64,000 nt of DNA from Ignavibacteria bacterium (GTDB lineage: Bacteria > Bacteroidota > Ignavibacteria > Kapaibacteriales > UBA2268), in NCBI GenBank assembly GCA_016844745.1, contig JAERMQ010000001.1:62001-126000 (forward strand), written 5' to 3'. The number at the start of each line of letters is the position of its first letter. Positions within the stretch are counted from its first letter, which is position 1. This document shows positions 18,489 to 26,765 of the stretch, piece by piece. A model generated the notes under the pieces. It worked only from the letters and a program-made list of their open reading frames with translations, searched no databases and had not been told where the DNA came from. The position numbers and the translations under genes were made by a program.

Positions 18489-18541
18489 GAAGAAAAACCC
18501 CCTAACTCCCTTTGAAAAAGGGGTTTAGTGGGTTTTTCTTC
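18489..18541. repeat. Palindromic CCCCTAAC-type element
   Basis: GAAGAAAAACCCCCTAA and its imperfect complement TTAGTGGGTTTTTCTTC surround CTCCCTTTGAAAAAGGGG. It belongs to the same family as 14693, 30751, 47171, 47649 and 62937, lies between convergent genes, and may act as a two-way terminator. Confidence 0.75.
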
Positions 18542-18553
18542 AAAAATTGAAAA

Positions 18554-19510
18554 TTATACCAAGACTTCTTCGACTACATAATCCAGATTATACGTATAGC
18601 TGTTCTCGAGATGTGAGTTCTCCCGCATATAATTCATTATATACTGACCGCAATTGCTACCTATTTTATTTTCTTCGAACTCACCAATACTTAATATTAC
18701 GTCATAACCGCTATTCTTCAGTTCGGTAATAATAGGATAATCAACTATTCCGGGTTGAATGTATGATGCAATTCCGTTTTCAAAGGACCTGTAGGTAGGA
18801 TTAACTGGTGTAATTTTAATGAGAAATTGCTCAGGAGAGAAATATTGAAGCAGGATTTCAGGTTCAATAATCGAATCCTTTGATAAAGCAAAGTTCAAAG
18901 TTACTTTACGTTTTTCATCATCCGTATAAAATTTTGAACCATAATGGGCTATTTCTCCAAAACTCCACTTCTTAACAGGAATAAGCCAATTCCGCTGCTT
19001 TTCGTCGGTTGAGTGAATGGAGAATTGCAACTGAAAATTATTCCTATAAAATTTATCTTTAATTTGTTCTAAGGATGTAAAAAATGTTTCCGAGCCGCAG
19101 GGAGCGATTGATGAAATGGAGGGCAGAAGACCGGGAGCATTATACCTTTCAGGTAATTCTTTTAATACATCAAGCACGCTTGGATTAAGCGCAGGCTCTC
19201 CCATTCTGGCAAATTGTATTTTGAATTTATCTACATTGATTATACTGTTTGGGTAAAATTTATCGACTAAAAAATCAATCTGTGAGAAAATTTCTTCCTT
19301 CGAAAGCTTACCGGAATAATATCCGCCGCTATCGCAAAAGCGGCATTTTACCGGACAACCATACATGGTTGAGATTATTAATACCCATTTCTTTTTCTTA
19401 GGGATTGGTGGTTGACAGGATTCAACAAACTCGACAAGCTTTCCATTATCCATTCTACCAATATATACAGTTGCAATGCCGCTTTCGGCTGTTTGTGCTA
19501 TGATTTTCAA
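18554..19510 (-). CDS. RlmN/Cfr-like radical SAM protein
   Basis: 318 residues. The 4Fe-4S/SAM-binding CxxxCxxC is visible as GCPVKCRFCDSGG. ARMGEPALN, SIHSTDEKQRNWLIP and NCGQY correspond to the GMGEP, SLHA-R-LMP and ACGQL blocks of RlmN/Cfr rRNA methylases, including the cysteine in CGQ that carries the methyl intermediate in that family. The overall divergence, and its position 1 base after a flavoprotein gene, suggest a specialised paralogue rather than housekeeping RlmN. It is last in a minus-strand group with a flavoprotein and a cysteine hydrolase. The substrate is unknown. Confidence 0.75.
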   Translation of the reverse strand: MKIIAQTAESGIATVYIGRMDNGKLVEFVESCQPPIPKKKKWVLIISTMYGCPVKCRFCDSGGYYSGKLSKEEIFSQIDFLVDKFYPNSIINVDKFKIQFARMGEPALNPSVLDVLKELPERYNAPGLLPSISSIAPCGSETFFTSLEQIKDKFYRNNFQLQFSIHSTDEKQRNWLIPVKKWSFGEIAHYGSKFYTDDEKRKVTLNFALSKDSIIEPEILLQYFSPEQFLIKITPVNPTYRSFENGIASYIQPGIVDYPIITELKNSGYDVILSIGEFEENKIGSNCGQYIMNYMRENSHLENSYTYNLDYVVEEVLV

Positions 19511-19511
19511 T

Positions 19512-20411
19512 TTATTTGCTTATTCTTGAATTACAATAAAATCTCATTGCGGCTTCTAACCCGTCCCCGATACTAATTCCGGTCTGACGGTTACGCTTCC
19601 CTTGTGCGTCGCCGATAATAGCTAATCTATCAGCTTCCTTTAAATAATGAATGGATTTTCCTTCAAAATTTTTCAACAAATCAAGATTAGGCCATCTTCC
19701 TATTGCAAAAATAAGATAATTTACCGTGAAAATCTTCTTTCTATTAATAATTTCGGTTTGCAGCATAAGCTCGGTAGCGGCTGCATCATAATCAATTTTG
19801 TTTATCCATGAATTATTAAAATACCGTATTTTCTTTTTCCTCTTTTCATATTCCTCAATAAGGCTGATGTTGCAGCCTGGCTTTGTATTTTTGTTAAAAA
19901 GGATTACACTGTTTTTTTTCGATAGGGTTACAGCAAAATCGAATCCGAGGTCGCCGCCACCTATAATTGCAATTCTTTTGGAACTCATTCCTATTAAATC
20001 CGAAATGTCAAATTTAATTAAATCGATTGCTTCAGGTGGTATTTTATAAGAATAATGATGTGGTTTCGATACAGTCCCTGTTGCCAAAATTAGTTTGTGG
20101 GATTTGTATAAATTTTGATTCGTCTGTATGAAAAAAATATTATCACTGAATTTTACATCAATAACTTCTTCATAGGTTACCTGATTATTCTTTAAAAGCT
20201 GTTCAGTGAATATTGAGGTAAGTTTCGCCCCGCTTATACCTTTCGGAAATCCGGGATAATTTTCCACCCAAAAAGCCTGCTGAAGCATTCCCCCGATGCA
20301 TTTTTTTTCAAGAATGAGAGGTTTAATCCCATATTTATTCAACTGTATCGCTGCAGCAATACCTGCAGGACCTGCGCCAATAATTGCTACTTTATATATT
20401 TGTTCTTCCAT
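19512..20411 (-). CDS. Thioredoxin-reductase-like FAD/NAD(P) oxidoreductase without redox cysteines
   Basis: 299 residues. VAIIGAGPAGIAAAIQL is the FAD-binding Rossmann motif and IAIIGGGDLGFDFAV the NAD(P) motif; ATGTVSKP and IGDAQGKRNRQTG complete the two-domain flavoprotein pattern. The CxxC pair of thioredoxin reductase is missing between the dinucleotide domains, so it is more like ferredoxin-NADP reductase-type or other CxxC-less relatives. Its stop lies 1 base before the RlmN-like gene start, so it may supply electrons to that radical SAM enzyme (inference). Confidence 0.82.
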   Translation of the reverse strand: MEEQIYKVAIIGAGPAGIAAAIQLNKYGIKPLILEKKCIGGMLQQAFWVENYPGFPKGISGAKLTSIFTEQLLKNNQVTYEEVIDVKFSDNIFFIQTNQNLYKSHKLILATGTVSKPHHYSYKIPPEAIDLIKFDISDLIGMSSKRIAIIGGGDLGFDFAVTLSKKNSVILFNKNTKPGCNISLIEEYEKRKKKIRYFNNSWINKIDYDAAATELMLQTEIINRKKIFTVNYLIFAIGRWPNLDLLKNFEGKSIHYLKEADRLAIIGDAQGKRNRQTGISIGDGLEAAMRFYCNSRISK

Positions 20412-20552
20412 TAAGTATTTTCCATTATTGTCTGAATTAGGATTTATATCAATTATGAATTATGAATTATGAATAAAATACCTTCCTTAAATGTTAATTC
20501 CTAATTTCTAATTCTTAATTTATTTCATTTACCATTAACAATTGACCATTAA
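20412..20552. repeat. Intergenic GAATTAT heptamer repeat
   Basis: AATTATGAATTATGAATTAT-type sequence near 20451-20475 gives about three heptamer units and is followed by ACCATTAACAATTGACCATT, which resembles sequence at 41936-42055. No gene is present. Confidence 0.6.
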
Positions 20553-21194
20553 TCAAAGAATCTCCTCAGATATACAGGGTGTTATAAATCCTTGCGATAA
20601 TGTGATGTATGACGCCTTGTGCAACTCCATGTTATAAGCTGCAGTAGTATCAACAGGAAATATGGGAGTAAAACCCTTAATAAAGGCGCTTCGCACAGTT
20701 GAATCGCAGCATAGATTAGTCATAACACCGCAAATCAACAGCGTGTGACAATTCTTTTCCTTAAGTATTTTTTTTAATGGTGTTTTGTAGAATGCATCGT
20801 ATTGTGTTTTATCAATAATGATTTCATTATCTGTTCTGAACGATTCGGAAATTCCAAATAAAAGATTTTTCTTATCGATTAATCTTTGCCAGTGGAATTT
20901 CATCTGCCCGGCATTTACTTCATTATTCCAATGGCGGGTAAAAATTACAGGTAAATTTCTATGTTTGAATTTATTTATTAATTTTTTTATTCTCTCGATA
21001 ATTGCTTCGGAAGAAGAGACAAAAGCAAGGGATTTTTCATCTAAAAAATATTTTTGCATGTCCAGAACGATTAATGCAGAGCCTGAACTTATTTTGAATT
21101 GGCATAAACGTTGATTATAAAGATGAGCCTGAGCAAGGATTTCATTGCATTTTACCTCTATTGTAGCTTTAGTCAAATATTTTTCTTTGAGCAT
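20553..21194 (-). CDS. Isochorismatase-family cysteine hydrolase
   Basis: 213 residues. The triad of this family is visible: Asp in LIVLDMQKYF, Lys in IDKTQYDAF and Cys in GVMTNLCCDSTVRSAF, where the second cysteine is nucleophile-like. Relatives hydrolyse nicotinamide, isochorismate, ureidoacrylate or similar substrates; the sequence does not say which. It is the first gene of a minus-strand group and is separated from the flavoprotein by 141 bases of repeat. Confidence 0.82.
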   Translation of the reverse strand: MLKEKYLTKATIEVKCNEILAQAHLYNQRLCQFKISSGSALIVLDMQKYFLDEKSLAFVSSSEAIIERIKKLINKFKHRNLPVIFTRHWNNEVNAGQMKFHWQRLIDKKNLLFGISESFRTDNEIIIDKTQYDAFYKTPLKKILKEKNCHTLLICGVMTNLCCDSTVRSAFIKGFTPIFPVDTTAAYNMELHKASYITLSQGFITPCISEEIL

Positions 21195-21294
21195 TAAAGT
21201 ACTTTATTCTTTATAAAAGTTAATGGTAACTTTTGCAAAATTATGGAATTTCTTTAAATGAATCAATCAATAAAAGTATTTTTGTTGAAAATGA

Positions 21295-21320
21295 CATTCC
21301 AATATCGGAATTTTAGAATG
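21295..21320 (+). repeat. 26-bp dispersed palindromic repeat, copy 2
   Basis: It matches the minus strand of 13448-13473 at 24 of 26 positions (CATTCC, core ATCGGAATT, AGAATG). Confidence 0.6.
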
Positions 21321-21362
21321 ATTTATTACGAAAAAAATTAATTTTAAGGTAGTTCTAAAAAT

Positions 21363-21432
21363 TGTCATTCCCGCGAAAGCGGGAATCCATAAAGCCGCTC
21401 TGGGAGTGGATTCCCACTTTCGTGGGAATGAC
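21363..21432. repeat. GTCATTCC inverted-repeat element
   Basis: The outer arms GTCATTCCCGCGAAAGCGGG and CCCACTTTCGTGGGAATGAC are near-perfect inverted copies around a centre with GGAATCCATAAAGCC. The same family is scattered at 16107, 29597-29840, 30690-30990 and 63097-63142. Confidence 0.7.
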
Positions 21433-21567
21433 AACATGGACTTTTTAGTACCACCTTTTAATATCAAAATAATAATTTCAGGATTAATGAAAATAAATCT
21501 TGCTTATCATCGTTATTTATTATAATTTGGTTTATATATATGGATAACATTTATAAAGGATTTATTA

Positions 21568-21903
21568 ATGGCAGCAGTTAGCAAAGCAACTTCCAGGCCA
21601 AGCGATAGTCAGGAAGTGAAAATCGCTTCTTCCAGAGCATCGCAGAACCAAGCCAACGCTCAATCATCAACTACACGACTTGCGAAAAATGTTCAATCTG
21701 ACAAATTAACAATAACATCAAAAGCCTCCGAGAATAAGTCTCTGTCAAGCAAACCATCGGTTAATTCTATTAAATCTACATCCGAAGCTGACAGAACATT
21801 GAAAGCAGCTAAAGATTTAATCAGTAGCTATAAATCGAAAACTTCAGGCGCTGATTTTATTAAACCGATAAAGCGTGATGTTTACTCGTTTTTGGCTGGT
21901 TGA
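21568..21903 (+). CDS. Small Ser/Lys/Ala-rich protein of unknown function
   Basis: 111 residues, probably disordered over the first ~75 (many Ser, Thr, Lys, Gln and Asn), ending in a possible helix (LKAAKDLISSYKSK) and a short hydrophobic tail. There is no signal peptide. A good ribosome site (AAAGGATTT) precedes ATG. I do not recognise it. Its layout, a disordered N-terminus plus a short C-terminal helix, resembles anti-sigma or chaperone-bound small proteins, but nothing in the sequence proves this. Confidence 0.55.
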   Translation: MAAVSKATSRPSDSQEVKIASSRASQNQANAQSSTTRLAKNVQSDKLTITSKASENKSLSSKPSVNSIKSTSEADRTLKAAKDLISSYKSKTSGADFIKPIKRDVYSFLAG

Positions 21904-22013
21904 TTAGTTATTCTTTGATTTTTATTGCATGCTTTCGCAAGACCCAAAGCGGGTTGTTAAATATTTTTATTAAGATATAATAATTCTTATCACATTTTAT
22001 TGTTTTTACTTTT

Positions 22014-23471
22014 CTATTTCCTGAATTTTCTCCTCAATACATTTATTAAAAATGAAGTTAGGGTTAGCCTTCTAAGATTATTGTAATAATGGAAAGTATT
22101 TATCTTCCTTCGTAAATAGGATATCAGAAGTTCGGGAAGTGGCTTTATACCTTTATAAATATAATAATCAAACCATAAATAAGCCTTCATAATTTGACTC
22201 TTTGAAAAACCCGGCATATCCAATACAGGTGATAATCGTTCTTTATCGGTTTCGATTCGCTTTTCCAGCAAGCCCATATTTTTGCAAACATCGAATAATT
22301 TTGTTCCCGGATAGGGATAGAAAATTGAATGAAGTGAAGTAGCCGGCTGGGCTTTTTTGTTAAATTCGACAGTTTCTTTAAATTCATTCCAGGTCTCACC
22401 CGGCAGACCTATGAGATTATATATATTTACACGCAAACCTGCATTTTGAGCCAACCGGATAGCAGATAGGACATCGTCATTTGAATATTTTCTATTAAGT
22501 ATTTCGCGCCGTACCCTGTCGGAGCCGGATTCGAGACCAATATTAATATATTCGAAATTCGCTCTCTTCATTGCTCCGAAAAGGTCTTCATAACTCGTTC
22601 TTGGAGTTATTCTAAGATTTGTGCCGAAGGTGCGGGGGTTTGGTATAGAACTGTTTAGCGCTGCCAGTGCATCGCAAAGTTCAAATGCCCATTTTTTATC
22701 AATACCAAAAGTTTCTACTTCAAGATAATAATTTATCAAATTGGGATAACTGTTTATTAACTCTTTTAATTCCATTAAGATATTTTCAACCGAACGCAAT
22801 CTGACATATTTGCCTTCCGCAAGTTTCATCAGTGCATGGTTTGAGCAATAGGTGCATAAAAAGGGACATCCCCGACCAAGAAGAACAGGAATTGATTGAC
22901 TTTTATCGTAATCGATGACATTATTCCATAGTTCCCTATCGGGAAATGGGAGTGAATCCAAATCACAGTTGAATGGTCGTACAGGATTTGCATTTATTTT
23001 ACCATCATGCTTTATTATCAGGTTAGGTATATCTAAAGGTTCATTGCTGTTTGTCAAACATGTGCAAAGTTCTGAAAGTGAAAATTCTCCTTCGCCGATA
23101 CATATATAATTAAAACAATCCCTTATTGCTTCATCGGATGATAATGATACATGGGGACCACCTATAATTAGTGGTATTTCAGGGTGATTGGTTTTAATAA
23201 AATTGGCAATTAATGAATTATAGGGATATTCGGTAGCAACGCATGTAAAACAGATTAAATCAGGTTTGCTACTATTTAACTTTTCAGTAATCAATTTGAA
23301 AGTTGTCTTTTTCGATAATATTTTACTGAGAAGTAATAAATCGGTTTGATGTCCTGTGTATTTAAGGTGAGAGGATAAATAAGAAATCCCGAGATAAGAA
23401 TATTGGAGTCCCAATAATTTATATGTTCTTAAATCAATCCAATCGGTTGTATAAACGAATAATACCCTCAA
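22014..23471 (-). CDS. B12-binding-domain radical SAM protein
   Basis: 485 residues. The N-terminal ~150 residues form a cobalamin-binding-like Rossmann domain (IIGGPHVSLSSDEAI, YICIGEGEFSLSELC). LGRGCPFLCTYCSN is the CxxxCxxC cluster motif of the radical SAM domain, followed by NIGLESGSDRVRREIL and YNLIGLPGETWNEF typical of this class. Members carry out methylations and other radical reactions on diverse substrates; the substrate is not predictable here. It is divergent from murG and stands alone. Confidence 0.85.
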   Translation of the reverse strand: MRVLFVYTTDWIDLRTYKLLGLQYSYLGISYLSSHLKYTGHQTDLLLLSKILSKKTTFKLITEKLNSSKPDLICFTCVATEYPYNSLIANFIKTNHPEIPLIIGGPHVSLSSDEAIRDCFNYICIGEGEFSLSELCTCLTNSNEPLDIPNLIIKHDGKINANPVRPFNCDLDSLPFPDRELWNNVIDYDKSQSIPVLLGRGCPFLCTYCSNHALMKLAEGKYVRLRSVENILMELKELINSYPNLINYYLEVETFGIDKKWAFELCDALAALNSSIPNPRTFGTNLRITPRTSYEDLFGAMKRANFEYINIGLESGSDRVRREILNRKYSNDDVLSAIRLAQNAGLRVNIYNLIGLPGETWNEFKETVEFNKKAQPATSLHSIFYPYPGTKLFDVCKNMGLLEKRIETDKERLSPVLDMPGFSKSQIMKAYLWFDYYIYKGIKPLPELLISYLRRKINTFHYYNNLRRLTLTSFLINVLRRKFRK

Positions 23472-23597
23472 AGTATAAAATTAAAAATTGTACAAAATAA
23501 TTACCTTCAAACTTATAAAATTAATCTTAATTTGATAAATTATAGATTTTACTTATTAATTTTGAGTTACTCTTTTTGTTTATAAATAAAAAGTTTC

Positions 23598-24722
23598 ATG
23601 AATAACGAAAATAAGGTACCGAAAACATTACTCGTGGCAGCCGGTGGAACAGGAGGTCACTTATTTCCTGCATTAGCAGTTGTCGAAGCTTTGGAATCGC
23701 TGGGAAATACTAATAAATTTAAATTCATTTTTACGGGAACACCGGATAGGATGGAATCGAAAATATTACCCGGTTTGGGATACAATTATTATCCATTACC
23801 TATAACCGGATTCAAGGGAATATTTTCCTTACAATCCTACATTTTACCAATAAAAATTATATGGTCGATAAACCGATGTATCGGGATAATTAAAAAGCAT
23901 GATTGCAAAGCACTAATAGCTGCTGGCGCTTATTTAAGCTATCCGCCGGCAATAGCGGCTTCGCTTTGCGGAATCCCGGTTTTTTTAATCGAATCAAATG
24001 TGCATCCCGGCAAAACGAATAAAATTCTATCGCGGAGGGCTAAAATTATCTTCACTTCTTATGATGAAAGCGCAGAGCATTTCCCCAAGGAGGTGCGGAG
24101 TAAATTAAAAGCTTATGGGAATCCATTAAGAAATACATTCGGCAACCTTCCCGAACGAAGCCGTGCTTTGCAAAATTTCGGTTTGGATGACGGAAGAAAA
24201 ACTGTACTGATTTTCGGTGGGAGTTTAGGTGCAAGGTCTATTAATAATGCTGTGAAACAATCAATATCAGGAATCGAATCTTCTAAATATCAAATACTAT
24301 GGCAGACCGGTAATAGTTTCGAAAAAACAGGGAAATTACCGGATAATATTATTTTATTGCATTTCATAGACGATATGGCTTCTGCTTATTCGGCAGCCGA
24401 CCTTGTGGTTTGCCGCAGCGGAGGTACAACCGTTGCAGAGCTTGCCGCTTTGGGGAAACCATCCGTTTTAATCCCATTGCCGACTGCCGCCAATGACGAA
24501 CAAAGTTCGAACGGGAAAATCTTAGCCAGCCATGGTGCTGCATGTATTGTCAAGGATTCGGAAATCCTGGAAAAATTATTTCCCCTGATTGATGAATTGA
24601 TTTTCGATGAAGTGCGATTATCTGATATGGCAAATGCAGCAAAAGAGCTTGGTAAGCCTGATGCTGCAAAGAATATTGCAAAAGAAATAATAAAGTTTTT
24701 ATATTTGAAAAATTATTCATAA
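23598..24722 (+). CDS. murG: UDP-GlcNAc--undecaprenyl-PP-MurNAc-pentapeptide GlcNAc transferase
   Basis: 374 residues, GT-B fold. It adds GlcNAc to lipid I to make lipid II at the inner face of the membrane. AAGGTGGHLFPALAVVEAL is the acceptor/diphosphate-binding loop, with FGGSLGARSINN and VVCRSGGTTVAELAALGKPS (donor-binding) and PLPTAANDEQ. The length is normal. It is not within a mur/fts cluster here; the two genes after it are of unknown function. Confidence 0.93.
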   Translation: MNNENKVPKTLLVAAGGTGGHLFPALAVVEALESLGNTNKFKFIFTGTPDRMESKILPGLGYNYYPLPITGFKGIFSLQSYILPIKIIWSINRCIGIIKKHDCKALIAAGAYLSYPPAIAASLCGIPVFLIESNVHPGKTNKILSRRAKIIFTSYDESAEHFPKEVRSKLKAYGNPLRNTFGNLPERSRALQNFGLDDGRKTVLIFGGSLGARSINNAVKQSISGIESSKYQILWQTGNSFEKTGKLPDNIILLHFIDDMASAYSAADLVVCRSGGTTVAELAALGKPSVLIPLPTAANDEQSSNGKILASHGAACIVKDSEILEKLFPLIDELIFDEVRLSDMANAAKELGKPDAAKNIAKEIIKFLYLKNYS

Positions 24723-24762
24723 TTTTCATTCATTGACTTTTGATTGTCTGATAAATTTAAAT

Positions 24763-25251
24763 ATGGAAGAACTGAAAAATAAAATGACCTCGCTCCATCA
24801 GGAGTCTTTCTCAAAAAGATTAGATTTTTATTGGCGTTCTATTGCGGTCTATTCAATTATTCTGATTGTATATAGTTTGCTAAGGGGTTCATTCGAATAC
24901 AATCAACTAACCATGGAAATCAACGAACCGTTAGTAATTCTCCTTGCGTTTTTTATTTGTTGCACTGCGATTATGCTTTTCATTAATTACTATAAAAGAT
25001 TATCCATTATTATCGGTAAAGATTTTATTACTTTCAAAAGCAGGTTTCGCGAAAAAATATATCGTGTAGCCGATATTCAAAAAATCGCATTGGGCAAGGA
25101 CAGAATAAACCGGCTTAGGGTAACTCATCGTGTAATTAAGATTAAACTTAATAACAGAAGAAAATCTTTAAAGATAAGACCATCGTCGTTTTTAAACGAA
25201 GGGCGTCTGGTGCAGTCTATCGCTCGATTGAAAAAGGATTTGAATAAATAG
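24763..25251 (+). CDS. Membrane protein of unknown function with PH-like domain
   Basis: 162 residues from ATG 24763; an in-frame TTG at 24733 is less likely because it adds a poorly conserved leader directly behind murG. Two membrane helices (YSIILIVYSLLRG and LVILLAFFICCTAIMLFI) are followed by a basic beta-rich domain (GKDFITFKSRFREKIYRVAD, LKIRPSSF) resembling bacterial PH-like domains. It may be co-transcribed with murG. The family is not identified with certainty. Confidence 0.6.
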   Translation: MEELKNKMTSLHQESFSKRLDFYWRSIAVYSIILIVYSLLRGSFEYNQLTMEINEPLVILLAFFICCTAIMLFINYYKRLSIIIGKDFITFKSRFREKIYRVADIQKIALGKDRINRLRVTHRVIKIKLNNRRKSLKIRPSSFLNEGRLVQSIARLKKDLNK

Positions 25252-25260
25252 ATTCCAAAA

Positions 25261-25881
25261 ATGAAAATTTTCCGCTTTATTTTAATTATTATTTTGCTTT
25301 TTTATCTTTACAATTTCAAATGTTATTCTCAAATTAAAAGTAACAATGAAATAATTGAATCCTTATTCGAAAAATTTGCACAACATCTAAACTTGGCTCT
25401 GGTTCCGACCAATGGAGATTCTATCATTCTTAATATCACTGGATCTGATGCGGTTTCGATATTGAAGCAAAAAATAATAACCGATTCAAATTTAAAAAAA
25501 ATCATTTTTATTGAGAAATCATCCCTGAAAAATCCCAATCAACTTGTTTCAATCAGTGTAATATTAAATAACTTCGGAGTTGAATACTTGCAGGATTCAA
25601 CAGATACTGATAAAATTATCCGCAAGTGTTTTCTTACTATCAATGCTAATATTACTAACAAAGAGGGTTTAATTCGTTCCCTTCCGAATTTTTCATCTTT
25701 TGTTATAGATACTTTATTCCACTGGCAGATTCATGCTGCAGAAAGTAATGCATATCCGTTTGCACGTGCACCTTTACCCGATAAAAAGGGAAGTATGTGG
25801 AATAAAATCATAGAGCCTGTAGTAATTGTTGCATCTGCAGCAGCAACTGTTCTTATTTTCTTCTATGTCCGTTCAAAGTAA
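25261..25881 (+). CDS. Exported or membrane-anchored protein of unknown function
   Basis: 206 residues with an N-terminal hydrophobic signal (FRFILIIILLFYLYNFKCYSQ), a soluble middle of ~150 residues and a C-terminal membrane helix (PVVIVASAAATVLIFFYV) ending in RSK. It begins 9 bases after the preceding stop, so an operon with 24763-25251 is likely. No family is recognised. Confidence 0.65.
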   Translation: MKIFRFILIIILLFYLYNFKCYSQIKSNNEIIESLFEKFAQHLNLALVPTNGDSIILNITGSDAVSILKQKIITDSNLKKIIFIEKSSLKNPNQLVSISVILNNFGVEYLQDSTDTDKIIRKCFLTINANITNKEGLIRSLPNFSSFVIDTLFHWQIHAAESNAYPFARAPLPDKKGSMWNKIIEPVVIVASAAATVLIFFYVRSK

Positions 25882-25933
25882 TCAGGCAGAATATATTCTT
25901 CAAATCAATATATCATCTCAAAGTAGTCATCAA

Positions 25934-26596
25934 TTATTGATACACTCTTGGCTTGAAGCCCTGTGGGTATTCAATTACAAGCATATCACCCCTTAAAGTT
26001 GCCGGATAGTAACCGGCTTTGAGAATTTCCTGAAGCTGTCCCGGCTTCAGGTGTGGAACGGCTATAACTCCGTATTTCTTCTTGCTTTGATGCTCAGGAC
26101 AGAACCTGTTGACTTCTTCAAGTTTCTTCGTAAGTTGTTTGATTAGTGTTTTATTGAACCGTGTCTTGACTTCAATAACGAAAAGTTGATTAGAATTCCC
26201 ATTCGAAAAAGCAAGAGCGTCAGCTTCGAAATCGGCGCCTTTTATGCTTCTACTTACATTTGTATCGAAAAATTCAATATCGAACTGTAACTGCAATTGT
26301 AACTGGAGTGAATTAAACAGCAAATCTTCGGTGAAATTACCGAAACTTTTATGCACACCTCCAATTTGGGTTCCCTGCTCATCAATTCTCCTGCCGACTT
26401 TCTCCAAAAAAATATCCAATTCGCGAAACTTTTTGTCAGTCTCCTTAAACTGCCTGTCAGTCTCCTTAAACTGCCTGTCAGTCTCCTTAAACTGCCGGTT
26501 AGTCTCAAGCTGTGCTTCCCTAAGTTGCTGCATATCGATGGAAAATTGTTTTAACATTTCCCAGACTTCGGCTGATGTTGCGCTTTTCTGTTTCAT
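25934..26596 (-). CDS. DUF3782-like coiled-coil protein with PD-(D/E)xK nuclease-like domain
   Basis: 220 residues. The N-terminal third is a coiled coil with the seven-residue unit RQFKETD repeated about three times, mirrored in DNA by a 21-bp tandem repeat (~26444-26508). The C-terminal half has GADFEADALAF followed by FVIEVKTRF, the D...ExK core of PD-(D/E)xK nucleases. DUF3782-type proteins are widespread in cyanobacteria and FCB bacteria and have no firm role. The exact 21-bp repeats suggest that coil length changes by slippage. Confidence 0.75.
   Translation of the reverse strand: MKQKSATSAEVWEMLKQFSIDMQQLREAQLETNRQFKETDRQFKETDRQFKETDKKFRELDIFLEKVGRRIDEQGTQIGGVHKSFGNFTEDLLFNSLQLQLQLQFDIEFFDTNVSRSIKGADFEADALAFSNGNSNQLFVIEVKTRFNKTLIKQLTKKLEEVNRFCPEHQSKKKYGVIAVPHLKPGQLQEILKAGYYPATLRGDMLVIEYPQGFKPRVYQ
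26444..26508. repeat. 21-bp coding tandem repeat
   Basis: About three near-identical 21-base units (core CTGTCAGTCTCCTTAAACTG) inside the DUF3782-like gene encode the heptad RQFKETD in the coiled coil. Confidence 0.85.
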
Positions 26597-26765
26597 TTTA
26601 TTTATTTATTATTTTATTGCTAAACGGAATGTATTAATTAATATTTTAAAAATTGAAATTAAAAATTATCACCTTAATCTTAATCCAACTATATCGAATT
26701 AATGCCACTTCATCATTGTGTATGTTCGTTTTATATCAAGAGTTCCTTATATTCTAAGAAATCAG

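Larger units (their letters stand above)
21195..21567. other. Intergenic region with palindromic repeats
   Basis: It holds the 26-bp repeat copy 2 (21295-21320) and an inverted pair, GTCATTCCCGCGAAAGCGGG at 21363 and its relative CCCACTTTCGTGGGAATGAC ending at 21432, typical of small non-autonomous intergenic repeats. The promoter and ribosome site (AAAGGATTT) for the next gene lie at the right end. Confidence 0.6.

Noticed and set aside
26244..26702. Plus-strand frame with LPVSLLKLPVSLLKL
   Set aside because: Antisense of the coiled-coil repeat in the DUF3782-like gene, which has the better start and domain pattern.
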